Shown one piece after another: positions 24,300-34,014 of a stretch of DNA of 64,000 nucleotides; the first letter of the stretch is position 1, and the number at the start of each line of letters is the position of its first letter. The DNA is taken from positions 13,668 through 77,667 of the forward strand of contig JBGTFE010000090.1 of assembly GCA_041747435.1 (NCBI GenBank), read 5' to 3'. A model generated the notes under the pieces. The model did no database searches. It was not told the DNA's origin and saw only the letters and a program-made list of their open reading frames with translations. The stretch is from JBGTFE01 sp041747435 (GTDB lineage Bacteria; Acidobacteriota; Blastocatellia; Pyrinomonadales; Pyrinomonadaceae). The position numbers were made by a program, and so were the translations under genes.

Positions 24300-26840
24300 T
24301 TAAAAACTCTTTCGGAAAAGATACGAAGCGCGAATAAAGAATGTGCGAGTGTTGCGCTGAAAACGCTGCTCCAACTCTCCCGTGTAGGGATTAAACCCGT
24401 TGTAATTGAAATTGTCGTTGTAACCGACGTAAAATGCCGTGCCCGGACTCGGATTCCAACCAAAGAGCATCTGCCCGCTGACGTTTGAAGAAAGCGAATT
24501 GTAGTCGAGCCGCATGCGTGCAAAAATGAAGCGCGTGAACTGATACGTCGAGCGAAGCGTCACGATGTCAGAGTCAAACGCGGTTCGTCCGGTGTCGTTT
24601 CGCTTCAGCGTATTTTTTCTGTAACTGAGCGAAATTCGAAGCGGGTCGGTCGGTTTAACTTCACCGTAAAATTCAGCACTGAACTGCCTACTCGGACCGG
24701 GATCGAGCGCCGGAAATGAACACGAAGGCAGATTTTGTCTAATACATTCTTCATACGCCAGATACGCCGGACTGACGCGACGATAACGCGGACCGCCGCC
24801 AAAGTCGAAATCATATTGATTGAAGGTGTAGTTGGCGTAGATACCGAAATTAAATCTTTTGTGCGGAGTAGTATTGAGGTTTGTGGCGAAATAACTTTGC
24901 CATGTCGAACGCTCGCCGAAACCCAGAAACGCTCCGAAATTCCTCGTCGGCATACGCTTTAAGCCAAATTCTTCTTCAAAAAGCCGCTCGTGATAAGCAC
25001 CGGCTTCGAAAAACAAAAATGTACTACGCTGAAGCGCGAGGTTCAGATTTGTTCCAAGGTTCAAATCCGTTCCGCGACCTTTAAAGTCATAGTTCACGCC
25101 GCCGAATTGCCGCCAATCGATACGGATGATCTTTGCTTTCGGCTTCGATTCCGTACTGAAACGATTCGCTCCGAAAACAAAATTCGTATTTACGCGCCGC
25201 GTAAAACCCGAATCGGCGCGATAGTCTTGTGAGCGACCACCCACTTCGACAAACCAGCCGCGATTTTTCTCGGTGTAATCGAGATTCCAGTAGTAGCCAA
25301 TGCCGTTGCCGGTGCGATACTGGCTATAGGTTCGACCGTCGCAAATTTCGCGATTGCGCTGTGCCTGCACCGGATCGAGCGTCGGTTCGAATGTTGGCTG
25401 AAAGAAACAGCGGCGCGAATTCGAGCCGACAACCTGGAACTGTGACACAAGTTTATCGCCGAACTTGAAACGCCCGTCAAAACCGCCCAAGACATTACGC
25501 TGCTCCGGAAAACTTCGGTAAGTTCCGAAAAAGCCGATGTTGTTTTCTTTTCCGAAATCGCGTTTGACTCGCAGTATCCCAAAGAGCGCGCTTTTGTCCA
25601 GAAATTCACTAATGCGATTCGTCAATGCCGGATTATCGCGCTCGTCGATATCATAATTTCCCGGCGCCTTATCGGAAGCGACAAGAAAACCGAACGACGT
25701 TTTGTCAATTTTTCCCGTCACCTTTGCCGCAATATCAGGATCTATGATATTTCTCGAATGAAACACCTGCAATGGCGAGCGAAAAATGTCCGCACCTTCG
25801 AGAAAAAACGGGCGTTTTTCCTGGAAAAAGATCGGGAAGCGCTGATTCGCCGTAACGACCGGCGCGTCGGCTTCGATCTCGGCGAAATCCGGATTGTAAG
25901 CCGCGTCTAAAGTGATGTTCGGAGTGATCGTATATTTAAGCGTGACACCAATGTCCTGTTTTATCGGTAGATTGACAAACCTATCTCCGACCAAAGCAAG
26001 GGCAGGTGGAAGAGAAGGATTAAATACCGCTAAACGTCTGCCGGTTTCGCTCACCGTAACACTCGGAACGATTTCCAGAGTTCGTTCGGATTTTATCTCA
26101 TCTAGTCCTGTAATTTTCCCAAATTTGATCAAAAATCCGGAAATATTGCGATCATCCGGATACCATTGGTCGAACTCGTCGTTAAAGCGGTCGATGTTGC
26201 GGGCAACATTAAAACCCCAATGTTTGCCGTTTCCCGCTACATAACGCAGCGATTTAAAAGGAATTGCGACCTCGACCGACCAGCCCCAATCTTCGATCAC
26301 GCCTTTCGATTCCATTACGATATCGACCGAAAAATCCGAGCCCTGTCCTTCGGTATGGATTCCGTCCTGCTGTATTCCCAGCGGATTGAATCCGAGGATA
26401 TATGCGCGGCGCTGATCATTATAAGTATCCAGCCACACGCGAACGTTGTCTTCGCCGAAAACATTGTCGCGCTTGGCGACGGTTGCGCGAATCTTATCGC
26501 GCTCGTCCCAACATTTGAACGCTATATATAAATGCTTTTCGTCATAAACGACATATACTTCGGTCGGTTTTGACGGCGCGATATTGTCGCCCGGATAGGT
26601 TTGAAAAAAGTCCTTGAAGACCGCGGCATCCTTCCAGAATTCCTCGTCGATTTTCCCGTCGATAGCGGGAGGCGTTGTAATTTTTGGGATTTTTTTCGGC
26701 GTGAGTCTGTCAGCCGGAATTTCGACTTTTTTCGAAGTCGAAGAAGGTTTGGAACTATCGGAAACACTGGCATTTGTATTTTGTCCGAAGACATAGAATG
26801 AAAGAAATATGATTGCTAGAAAAGCATAAAGCGTTTTCAT
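24300..26840 (-). CDS. DUF5916 outer-membrane protein with CBM9-like N-domain
   Basis: 846 residues. A signal peptide spans 1-20 and a Ser/Thr-rich linker runs to about 50. A CBM9-like domain (about 55-235) shows the family pattern: PPAIDGKIDEEFWKDA, VVYDEKHLYIAFKCWDE, FGEDNVRVWLDTYNDQR and WSVEVAIPFKSLRY. The DUF5916 part (about 240-846) alternates strands like an outer-membrane beta-barrel and ends in Phe (ASYLFRKSF), the usual insertion signal. It probably sits in the outer membrane; binding of a glycan or heme-like ligand by the N-domain is only inferred. A terminator follows. Confidence 0.85.
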   Translation of the reverse strand: MKTLYAFLAIIFLSFYVFGQNTNASVSDSSKPSSTSKKVEIPADRLTPKKIPKITTPPAIDGKIDEEFWKDAAVFKDFFQTYPGDNIAPSKPTEVYVVYDEKHLYIAFKCWDERDKIRATVAKRDNVFGEDNVRVWLDTYNDQRRAYILGFNPLGIQQDGIHTEGQGSDFSVDIVMESKGVIEDWGWSVEVAIPFKSLRYVAGNGKHWGFNVARNIDRFNDEFDQWYPDDRNISGFLIKFGKITGLDEIKSERTLEIVPSVTVSETGRRLAVFNPSLPPALALVGDRFVNLPIKQDIGVTLKYTITPNITLDAAYNPDFAEIEADAPVVTANQRFPIFFQEKRPFFLEGADIFRSPLQVFHSRNIIDPDIAAKVTGKIDKTSFGFLVASDKAPGNYDIDERDNPALTNRISEFLDKSALFGILRVKRDFGKENNIGFFGTYRSFPEQRNVLGGFDGRFKFGDKLVSQFQVVGSNSRRCFFQPTFEPTLDPVQAQRNREICDGRTYSQYRTGNGIGYYWNLDYTEKNRGWFVEVGGRSQDYRADSGFTRRVNTNFVFGANRFSTESKPKAKIIRIDWRQFGGVNYDFKGRGTDLNLGTNLNLALQRSTFLFFEAGAYHERLFEEEFGLKRMPTRNFGAFLGFGERSTWQSYFATNLNTTPHKRFNFGIYANYTFNQYDFDFGGGPRYRRVSPAYLAYEECIRQNLPSCSFPALDPGPSRQFSAEFYGEVKPTDPLRISLSYRKNTLKRNDTGRTAFDSDIVTLRSTYQFTRFIFARMRLDYNSLSSNVSGQMLFGWNPSPGTAFYVGYNDNFNYNGFNPYTGELEQRFQRNTRTFFIRASYLFRKSF

Positions 26841-26881
26841 AATACCTCGTTTTAAGTGACTAATTTATGAATCAGAAAAGA

Positions 26882-26921
26882 GACCGGATTTTCTACCCAT
26901 GACTCAAACGCAATTCCGGTC
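26882..26921 (-). terminator. Candidate terminator after the DUF4097 gene
   Basis: A 7-bp stem GACCGGA/TCCGGTC (26882-26888 with 26915-26921) with a long loop; on the minus strand it is followed by TCTTTTCT. It lies in the 190-base gap between the DUF4097 and DUF5916 genes. Confidence 0.45.
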
Positions 26922-27031
26922 AAAATGTTTCAAAAAATCTATGTTGTTTGCGCGTCGATTTTGGGGATTTGACGAAGCATGTTCAGTTTTTCTTCCAAAA
27001 AACTTTGAAATAACTGGACACTTCTACAATT

Positions 27032-28930
27032 TCATTCCGCCTTCAAGACATTTGGATTGCGAACGAGAATCTGACCGCCCTCAACCATAAAATTATATTT
27101 CGCTCCGCCTTTGCCGAACCGCCAGTTTCCCTCGGATATTTTTTTCGGCTGCGGCATGCTTTCAACCGAAAGCGTTTCTATATTTGCCCCGATGTCAGCA
27201 TTTGCGGTTTCGGGCAGCGTCAAAATAAAAATTCCATCCTCAGCCGTGCCGGTAATTTTTGTAAAATCTCCTTCTAGGCTAACGGTTCCGCTATTCGTTC
27301 GCGCTACAACTTCACCGCGAAAACCGATGACGCGTATTCTGCCGCAATCCGTGCTTGCGCGAAGGCTGCCGTCCGAATCGCGGACGTTGATCGCGCCTTC
27401 GGAACCACTCAGATCGAGCTCGCCCGAAACGCCTTCAAGTCTTATTTCACGATTTGTGATTATCTTCAGATTGGATTTTTTAGGAACGTAAACCTCGACG
27501 ACAATGCGGCTAAAATCTCTGTTGTAAAGGTCTTTGTATGCAGAATTATCCGCGTTTGTTATTTTAACATTTACATCCGAATCAGTATTGACGGTTTTAA
27601 GATTTAAAGGTTCCTTCGAACGAGCTCTCGAGATCTTAGTCACTGAATATTGAACTTCATTTTTGTTCCAGCCGCGAACGATTATATCGCAATTCATGGC
27701 GTCGACGGTCACCTTCGGAGTTCCTTTTACGCCAAAGGAATCGCTCTTTTTTTCGATGACCGGTGCATTGGCGAACAATCCGACTTCGGCAATTTTCAAG
27801 AGCGCCTCCTGCTGTTTTTTCTGCGCCTCACGCATCGTTTTCTCAAATTCGTCGGATTTAAAATATTCTTCAGTCTTTTTAATCGTTTCCGATGATTCTT
27901 TGATCGCTTCGGCGGCGGCTTTGGCTATTTCGGGTTTTATTTTATCGATCTCTTTTTGCGCTTCCTTCATCGCTTTGGCAACGTCTTTGTTGATTTTCGC
28001 GCGATCTACTCCTGTCGCCTCTCTGTCCGAATCGGAATCATCTTCCCAATCTTCACTGTCCTCGGATTTCTGCGGCAGCAGATTCACCGCCGGGTTTGCA
28101 TTTTTTCCATCGTTTTTGCGCTTGATACTCAAACCGCCGTTGACACTGTTTAGTCTGACCTGGACGCCGCCGTCACCGACCTTTCCGTAAAGATCGCGAC
28201 CAACGTATTTGCCTTTCCGCACCGGCAGACCAAAATCGTTCGTGATGTCGCCGTTTAATGAATCGGCTCGCAAGGTGACGTTTGCGTCGGACGGAATCGT
28301 CAATTTCACCGTACCATTCACCGTCCCGAGCGATATCCGGCTTCCGGTCTGAAGCTGAGCAAAATCGGCTTCAACTACGCCGTTGACGCTCGATAGGTTA
28401 ACCGTGCCGCGCAGATTTGTCGCGGTCACGCCGCCGTTCACTGCTGAAGCTCTCACCGAACTTCCCGCATTTGAGATTTTGACAGAGCCGTTTACTGTTT
28501 CGATTTCGTTCAAAGTCGCATTTCTGGGGACGGTGAGCGTAAACTGCGTTTCGAGCCGATTATTGCTTTTCCAGGTTTTACCGTTTCTTTTCCAATCGCC
28601 GTAATCGGTCTCAACCGAAAAATGATCGGGTCTTGAATCGACTCTGATCTCGACATCCGAAAGCCGCTCTCTATTTTCCGCGGTTTTGACTGAAACGAAC
28701 TTCACTTCGTTTCGATCCCATGTTTCGATCGTTATCGAGCCGTTGACGGTTGAAACACTGACGCGCCCGTTCGGATTAAGCGGGTACGTTTGCTCAAAAC
28801 GCTCTGTTTCGTCCGGCTTTACAACCGCCGCCGAATCAGCTTCCGTTTCACTAATATTTACCGGCGCGTTCGTCGCTGCGTCCGTCGAAAGCATCAGTCC
28901 TGCAAAGAATATAGAATATAACCAACTCAT
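27032..28930 (-). CDS. DUF4097 beta-strand repeat protein (putative adhesin-like)
   Basis: About 632 residues from ATG 28930, chosen for AGGAGA nine bases upstream and a signal peptide starting there. The N-terminal half (about 50-290) is a DUF4097 beta-helix with repeated V-NG motifs: VSTVNGSITIETWDRNEV, IETVNGSVKI, LSSVNGVVEA, LGTVNGTVKL. An acidic stretch (SEDSEDWEDDSDSD) and a coiled coil of about 90 Lys/Glu/Ala-rich residues follow. A second DUF4097-like helix makes up the C-terminus. It is exported. A role in envelope integrity or adhesion is inferred. Confidence 0.8.
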   Translation of the reverse strand: MSWLYSIFFAGLMLSTDAATNAPVNISETEADSAAVVKPDETERFEQTYPLNPNGRVSVSTVNGSITIETWDRNEVKFVSVKTAENRERLSDVEIRVDSRPDHFSVETDYGDWKRNGKTWKSNNRLETQFTLTVPRNATLNEIETVNGSVKISNAGSSVRASAVNGGVTATNLRGTVNLSSVNGVVEADFAQLQTGSRISLGTVNGTVKLTIPSDANVTLRADSLNGDITNDFGLPVRKGKYVGRDLYGKVGDGGVQVRLNSVNGGLSIKRKNDGKNANPAVNLLPQKSEDSEDWEDDSDSDREATGVDRAKINKDVAKAMKEAQKEIDKIKPEIAKAAAEAIKESSETIKKTEEYFKSDEFEKTMREAQKKQQEALLKIAEVGLFANAPVIEKKSDSFGVKGTPKVTVDAMNCDIIVRGWNKNEVQYSVTKISRARSKEPLNLKTVNTDSDVNVKITNADNSAYKDLYNRDFSRIVVEVYVPKKSNLKIITNREIRLEGVSGELDLSGSEGAINVRDSDGSLRASTDCGRIRVIGFRGEVVARTNSGTVSLEGDFTKITGTAEDGIFILTLPETANADIGANIETLSVESMPQPKKISEGNWRFGKGGAKYNFMVEGGQILVRNPNVLKAE

Positions 28931-29219
28931 AATCGCATATCTCCTTTTTATCGGATGTTTTTGGAATAATTTCCGTTTTCTAAGTGGGGAACACCGCGCT
29001 CGCTTTTTTTGTGACAACTATTTCATGAAATTTCCTGAGTTTTTTACTGCCGTTTTGAAGTTTCTTGTGCTAGACTCTGAAATTGCGCTGCCCGTATAAA
29101 AACACTCATCGAACAAAACTAGCAACAGGTTCTTCCGAAAGAACATCTGACGAATTTACATGCGGCGTTGGATTTGATAGTTTTATACGTTTGATTGACG
29201 CCGCAAAACGGAGATTGTG

Positions 29220-30443
29220 ATGAATTTAAAAAGGACGCGTTTGCATATTTTGCATAAGGCGAAAAATTTAAGCCAAGAAGCCAAAACCGGCGTTTCTCTC
29301 CATTGCCATACCGAACATTCCAAAGAAATGCTCGATTTTGTGCCGCATTACGCCGAAAAATTGCCGATAATCTCTTATTTCTGGAAAAAAGAGCGCGACG
29401 CTTACGTAAAGAATGAAGGCAAAGGAATTGATTTCTCCACCGCCTACTGGTCTCCGCCGCTGACCGCAGAGCAGGTTTACGGCATCGAAAAAGATCAGAT
29501 CAATAAAGTCGGGCTCGAAGCAATGGTTTCATTGACAGACCACGACAGTATCGAGGCAAACATTTCCGTCAATAATCAGACGGATAACGGAAAAGCGCCG
29601 ATCTCGCTTGAATGGACCGTTCCGTTCGAGTACGGCTTTTTCCACGTCGGCGTACATAATTTGCCCAAAGAAAATGCGTTAGGAATAACAAAAACGCTGC
29701 TCGATTACACCTTCGGCGAAAATCCGACGAATGAGAAATTACACGAAATGTTTTCGATGCTTAGCGCGATTCCGCAGGTTCTTGTGATCCTGAATCATCC
29801 GCTCTGGGATATCGAAATTGTCGGCAAGGAAAAACACGAGATCTTGCTGAAACATTTTATTAAAGAACACGGACGCTGGATTCACGCGTTTGAGATTAAC
29901 GGCTTTCGCTCTTGGTCGGAAAATAAAGCCGTGATCGAGATTGCGGAAGCGCTCGGAATTCCGATCTGCACCGGCGGCGACCGGCATGGCTGCAAACCGA
30001 ACACGGTGGTAAATTTAACGAACGCTTCAACGTTCGACGAATTTGTCGAAGAGATCCGTATCGCCCGGCGAAGTGAAGTGCTTTTAATGCCCGAATACAG
30101 CAAGCCGCTGCATTCGCGTCAACTGCAGTCGTTTTCGGAGATTTTGAAGCTTTATCCCGAGTTTCCGGAAGGTCGACAGAAATGGTTTGACCGCGTTTAC
30201 TTTGATACCGGCGACGGTGAAGGTTTGCGAAAGCTCTCCGTTCATTGGAAGCGCGGCGGTCCGACGTGGCTCCGGTGGGCGATTTGGACGCTGGGAGTTT
30301 TGGGAAGCCCGCTTATCAGACCGGCTTTCGCGTTGGCGAGAAAGAAGCAAGACCGCGTGCCTAAGAGTGTGGAAACCACCAAGTTCGAGATTCCGAACTT
30401 GGAAGAGATCGCACCGAGTCTTTCTTCAGACGCCGTTTCGTAA
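29220..30443 (+). CDS. PHP-domain metal-dependent hydrolase
   Basis: About 407 residues. PHP motifs: VSLHCHTEHSKEM (His-Cys-His), VSLTDHDSIEA, VILNHPLWDI and PICTGGDRHG, which supply the metal-binding His/Asp/Glu set of phosphoesterases related to histidinol phosphatase. Inserted segments and a basic C-terminus set it apart from HisK or TrpH, so the substrate is open. GGAG lies six bases before ATG 29220; a GTG at 29217 just precedes it. An 8-bp inverted repeat TGCGGCGT/ACGCCGCA (29161-29205) lies in the leader. It heads a run of glycosyltransferase genes, suggesting a phosphatase role in glycolipid or polysaccharide synthesis (inference). Confidence 0.8.
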   Translation: MNLKRTRLHILHKAKNLSQEAKTGVSLHCHTEHSKEMLDFVPHYAEKLPIISYFWKKERDAYVKNEGKGIDFSTAYWSPPLTAEQVYGIEKDQINKVGLEAMVSLTDHDSIEANISVNNQTDNGKAPISLEWTVPFEYGFFHVGVHNLPKENALGITKTLLDYTFGENPTNEKLHEMFSMLSAIPQVLVILNHPLWDIEIVGKEKHEILLKHFIKEHGRWIHAFEINGFRSWSENKAVIEIAEALGIPICTGGDRHGCKPNTVVNLTNASTFDEFVEEIRIARRSEVLLMPEYSKPLHSRQLQSFSEILKLYPEFPEGRQKWFDRVYFDTGDGEGLRKLSVHWKRGGPTWLRWAIWTLGVLGSPLIRPAFALARKKQDRVPKSVETTKFEIPNLEEIAPSLSSDAVS

Positions 30444-30474
30444 AATTGTTACTTTACAAATATTTTTTATTTTA

Positions 30475-30496
30475 GGCGGGCTTGCTCGCCATTTTT
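30475..30496 (+). terminator. Candidate terminator or attenuator between PHP and GT4 genes
   Basis: GGCGGGC-TT-GCTCGCC forms a compact stem with one wobble pair and is followed by ATTTTTATT. It ends only eight bases before the likely TTG start of the glycosyltransferase gene, so it may attenuate rather than end transcription. Confidence 0.4.
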
Positions 30497-30504
30497 ATTA
30501 CAAG

Positions 30505-31707
30505 TTGGCTATAAATAAAGATCTGCGCGTCGCTTTTTTTCCCGATTCGTTTCTGGAAGTCAACGGTGTCGCAATGACCAGCAAAAGACTTATCGGATAC
30601 GCCAAAAAATGCGGCTCTCCTTTTTTGTGCGTCCACGCCGGAAAAAAAACCGAAGTAACAGAAGACGAGAGCATTACCTATCTTTCGTTGAAACGCTCGC
30701 CGGTTGCACTTCCCATTGATGAAGATTTGAAATACGATCCGCTTTTTCAGCGCCATTCAAACCGCGTGCTGCGCGAAATCTTAAAGTTTCGTCCTGACGT
30801 GATCCATATCACCGGTTTGAACGACGTCAGCATAGTCGGCTCCTATCTCGCATGGAAGCTTCAAATTCCAATGGTCGGTTCATGGCATACGAATCTGCAC
30901 GAATTTGCGGCGCGACGCTTGATGCGAATGTTTAGATTTCTGCCGAGTTCAACCGTTGCCAAAATGACCGGATTTGCGGAACGACGAATAATGGACGGCG
31001 CGGTTTATTATTACAAAATGCCGAAAGTCGTGCTTTCACCGAACCGCGAGCTCGTCGAAATCCTGGGAAAAGGAACGGGTAGAGTTTCGCGTTTAATGAC
31101 GCGCGGCGTTGATACCGAAAAATTTTCTCCCGGAAAACGAACTGTTAAGGACGACATCTTTCGTATCGGATTCGTCGGCAGACTTCGCGCCGAGAAAAAC
31201 GTCAGACTTCTTGTGGAAATTGAAAAGGAATTGCTCAAGCGCGGAAAAAACAATTTCAAATTCTTGGTCATCGGCGAGGGCAACGAGCGGGAATGGCTTG
31301 AAAAAAATCTGAGAAACGCTGAATTCACAGGCTTTCTCGATGGCGAGCAATTGTCCGCAGGTTATGCTAATATGGACGTTTTCGTATTCCCATCGGAAAC
31401 CGATGCATTCGGAAATGTCGCCCAGGAAGCACACGCTTCGGGTGTCCCCGCGATCGTTACAAATCAAGGCGGACCCAAATTTATCGTTCGTCATAACGAA
31501 ACCGGATTTATTGCGGAAAACGCCGAAGAATTCGTAAAATATTCGATCGAGCTTATGGAAAACCCGGAAAAACTTGCGAAAATGAAAAGTGCATCGCGCG
31601 CGTTCGCGCTATCACGCAGTTGGGATGCGGTTTTCGAAGGTGTTTTCGCAGCTTACGGCGAGGCGATAGAGATCGCGAAAAAACAGAATGAAAGAGATGA
31701 CGTTTGA
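30505..31707 (+). CDS. GT4-family glycosyltransferase
   Basis: About 400 residues of GT-B fold. N-terminal motif LRVAFFPDSFLEVNGVAMTS matches GT4 enzymes such as PimB-like and GtfA-like transferases. GSWHTNLHEFAARR, LMTRGVDTEKFSPGK, IGFVGRLRAEKNV and the donor-site SETDAFGNVAQEAHASG (E-x7-E) are all present. It transfers a sugar from a nucleotide donor, probably to a lipid or growing glycan at the cytoplasmic face. The TTG at 30505 is chosen because conserved sequence starts five residues later; a ribosome-binding site is not evident. Its 3' end overlaps the membrane-protein gene by 20 bases. Confidence 0.88.
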   Translation: MAINKDLRVAFFPDSFLEVNGVAMTSKRLIGYAKKCGSPFLCVHAGKKTEVTEDESITYLSLKRSPVALPIDEDLKYDPLFQRHSNRVLREILKFRPDVIHITGLNDVSIVGSYLAWKLQIPMVGSWHTNLHEFAARRLMRMFRFLPSSTVAKMTGFAERRIMDGAVYYYKMPKVVLSPNRELVEILGKGTGRVSRLMTRGVDTEKFSPGKRTVKDDIFRIGFVGRLRAEKNVRLLVEIEKELLKRGKNNFKFLVIGEGNEREWLEKNLRNAEFTGFLDGEQLSAGYANMDVFVFPSETDAFGNVAQEAHASGVPAIVTNQGGPKFIVRHNETGFIAENAEEFVKYSIELMENPEKLAKMKSASRAFALSRSWDAVFEGVFAAYGEAIEIAKKQNERDDV

Positions 31708-32509
31708 GGAAATGCCGCAGGCTGTGACGCGCACTTACACGATCAGCGAAGCTTGGTCGCATTTGTTCCGCAATCCGTCGCAATTTATTCGCTATTGGAA
31801 TTACAAGGGTGCGATCCTGAGCGGAATTCTTCGCGCGCCGATATTTTTTGTCACCTATTTGATTGGAAAAGAAACACTTAAGCTCGCACTCGGAGCCGCA
31901 TTGCTTCAATTCGTTTTCCGGTTCTTTTTCGCGGGCGTCAGCGGCGCTTTGATCCAATCTTTTCGTCGTGTCGAACCGCCATGGAAGGCTTTGCTTTCGA
32001 TCTTGCTTGTCGTTCCCGTCATTAGTCATATTTTCGAATTCGTCATCCAATTCTGTTTCGCATCTTTCACAGGCACAAGCGATCATACGGACGATGCCAT
32101 TATTCGTTCGATATGTGTTTCGATAATTTCAGCTCTTTTTACGTTATTCATTATGCGGCGGAATGTGATGATAGTAGGGGAAGCGGAAAGCCAGTCGCTT
32201 TTTCACGACCTTGCGCGGCTTCCGACAATGATCTTTCGTTTTATTGCTTTTATTCCGAACGAGATTTCCGCGATGCTGCGCCGCGAGGCGTTTATCGCCG
32301 TCGCTTTGAGTATCGGCGGCTTCGGCGTTTTCGCGCAAATGCTGTGCTGGGCGGTGACCAATAAAGCATTTTGGACGTACGGTGGCGGGCGCCAAATTCC
32401 GCTTTTGAAATTCTGGGGAATCGATGGCGCGATTCTGATGATAGCTGCGATCGCGCTTTCATCATATGTTTTCAATCGCCGGAACCGAGGAACCACAGAT
32501 CTGCCGTGA
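31688..32509 (+). CDS. Multi-pass membrane protein between two glycosyltransferases
   Basis: 273 residues with about six hydrophobic segments (near 50-65, 70-95, 100-120, 138-160, 195-215 and 248-265) and a polar N-terminus. No family is recognised. It is embedded in a tightly packed run: 20 bases overlap with the upstream GT4 and a GTGA overlap with the downstream GT4, so all three are cotranslated. It may be a transport, scaffold or lipid-carrier protein for that pathway (inference). Confidence 0.65.
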   Translation: MKEMTFEEMPQAVTRTYTISEAWSHLFRNPSQFIRYWNYKGAILSGILRAPIFFVTYLIGKETLKLALGAALLQFVFRFFFAGVSGALIQSFRRVEPPWKALLSILLVVPVISHIFEFVIQFCFASFTGTSDHTDDAIIRSICVSIISALFTLFIMRRNVMIVGEAESQSLFHDLARLPTMIFRFIAFIPNEISAMLRREAFIAVALSIGGFGVFAQMLCWAVTNKAFWTYGGGRQIPLLKFWGIDGAILMIAAIALSSYVFNRRNRGTTDLP

Positions 32510-33879
32510 ACGCAAAGCCTTTAAAATCTGTTCACCTCACGAATTATTACCACAAAGATTCGGGCGGCATCAGCACGAGTTACAACAATCTGCTTGCCGC
32601 CGCCGGACGGCATCGGCGATATGTCCGCCTGATCGTTCCGGGCGAAACCGAAACGGTCGAAGAGATCAACGAATTTGCCAAAATTTATTATGTTCCCGCC
32701 AACTATTCGCCGGTTTTCGACAAACGCTACCGGATAATAATGCCGTGGCAGTATATGCTGAACGACGCGCTTATCAGAAAAATACTGCTGGCGGAAAAGC
32801 CCGATCTGGTCGAAGTAACGGATAAATACACGCTCAGTATGATCGGCGCGATGATCCGCATCAATAAATTCAAACAGATCGGTCGTCCTCTGCTCGTGCA
32901 TTTTTCGTGCGAAAGAATGGACGATAATATCGGCTCTTTTCTGACCAAGGGAAAGATCGGAAAATGGATCGCGCGGCGCGTGATCGGTAATTACACTTTG
33001 CCCAACTTCGATTATCACATCGCCAACTCGGTCTATACGGCTGAGGAATTTTACGAAGCGTTTGAAAAAAGTCCCGACACGAAACGCTCGGATTGGTTTT
33101 TTAACAAAAGCTGGCAGTTTTTCAAAGCCCCGCGTGTTTCATTAAAAGAGCGTGTTTTTGTCTGTCCGCGAGGCGTGGACAGCAGATGGTTTTCACCGGA
33201 AAGAAAATCCGCCGGTGTCAGACGCGAAATGATCGAACGCGCCGGAATCCCCGAAAATTCGATCGTTCTGCTCTACGCCGGACGTATTTCGCCGGAAAAA
33301 AATATCGGACTTCTCGCAGATTTAATGAAAATTCTGGCGCGGGATACCGAAAATGATTTTCGTCTGCTGGTTGCGGGCGCGGGACCGACCGCCGCGTGGC
33401 TCGAAAAGGAAGCGGAAAAACTTCCGCCGAAAAAGATCGTTCTGCTCGGACATCTCGAAAAGGATCTGCTTGCCGGTTTTTACGCCAATGCCGATATTTT
33501 CGTGCATCCGAATCCGCGCGAACCGTTCGGCATCGCGCCGCTCGAAGCGATGGCTTCGGGCGTTCCGGTGGTCGCGCCGAACGCGGGCGGAATTCTGACG
33601 TACGCGACGGACGAAAATATTTGGCTGGTCGAACCAACAGGTGAAAATTTCGCCGCCGCCGTTCGGGAAATCATCGAAAATCCAGGGCTGACAAAGGAAA
33701 AGATCGAAAACGCGCTCAAGACAGCGCGCGCCAACACGCGAGAAAGATCAACCGACCACCTGCTTGCGACTTACGACAAAATGTATGAAGATTTTCAAAG
33801 CCGCAACGAGCTTTTTACGGATAGAGACGCGGCAAAGACGTTTGATTTCTTAACATTGATTGGGGAACGCCATAAATAA
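32506..33879 (+). CDS. GT4-family glycosyltransferase
   Basis: About 457 residues from GTG 32506, which overlaps the upstream stop as GTGA. GT-B fold with SVHLTNYYHKDSGGISTSYN at the N-terminus (acceptor side, Gly-Gly-Ile), PDLVEVTDKYTL, CPRGVDSRWFSP, YAGRISPEKNIGLLADLMK and donor-site HPNPREPFGIAPLEAMASG (E-x7-E). It probably acts after or with the GT4 two genes upstream in assembling one glycan. The frame stays open upstream to 32371, but that part is a shadow of the membrane-protein gene. A palindromic repeat begins right after the stop. Confidence 0.88.
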   Translation: MNAKPLKSVHLTNYYHKDSGGISTSYNNLLAAAGRHRRYVRLIVPGETETVEEINEFAKIYYVPANYSPVFDKRYRIIMPWQYMLNDALIRKILLAEKPDLVEVTDKYTLSMIGAMIRINKFKQIGRPLLVHFSCERMDDNIGSFLTKGKIGKWIARRVIGNYTLPNFDYHIANSVYTAEEFYEAFEKSPDTKRSDWFFNKSWQFFKAPRVSLKERVFVCPRGVDSRWFSPERKSAGVRREMIERAGIPENSIVLLYAGRISPEKNIGLLADLMKILARDTENDFRLLVAGAGPTAAWLEKEAEKLPPKKIVLLGHLEKDLLAGFYANADIFVHPNPREPFGIAPLEAMASGVPVVAPNAGGILTYATDENIWLVEPTGENFAAAVREIIENPGLTKEKIENALKTARANTRERSTDHLLATYDKMYEDFQSRNELFTDRDAAKTFDFLTLIGERHK

Positions 33880-33881
33880 TA

Positions 33882-34010
33882 TAGGGGCAAGTCTTGTGCC
33901 TGCCCGCGTGAAGCGACGCGCAAAAGAAAATGCTTGTTCGCTCAATTTGAATTTATTCAAAATAATTAGCGTCCTTCAGACGCTTCGGGCAGGTGCGAGA
34001 CCTGCCCTAC
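33882..34010. repeat. REP-like element, GGGCAGGTC family, copy A
   Basis: The left arm TAGGGGCAAGTCTTGTGCC and right arm CGGGCAGGTGCGAGACCTGCC are imperfect inverted repeats. A small AGCGTC...GACGCT hairpin lies next to the right arm. It begins three bases after the glycosyltransferase stop and ends four bases before the next ATG. A second, perfect copy lies at 35959-36088. Confidence 0.75.
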
Positions 34011-34014
34011 AAAA

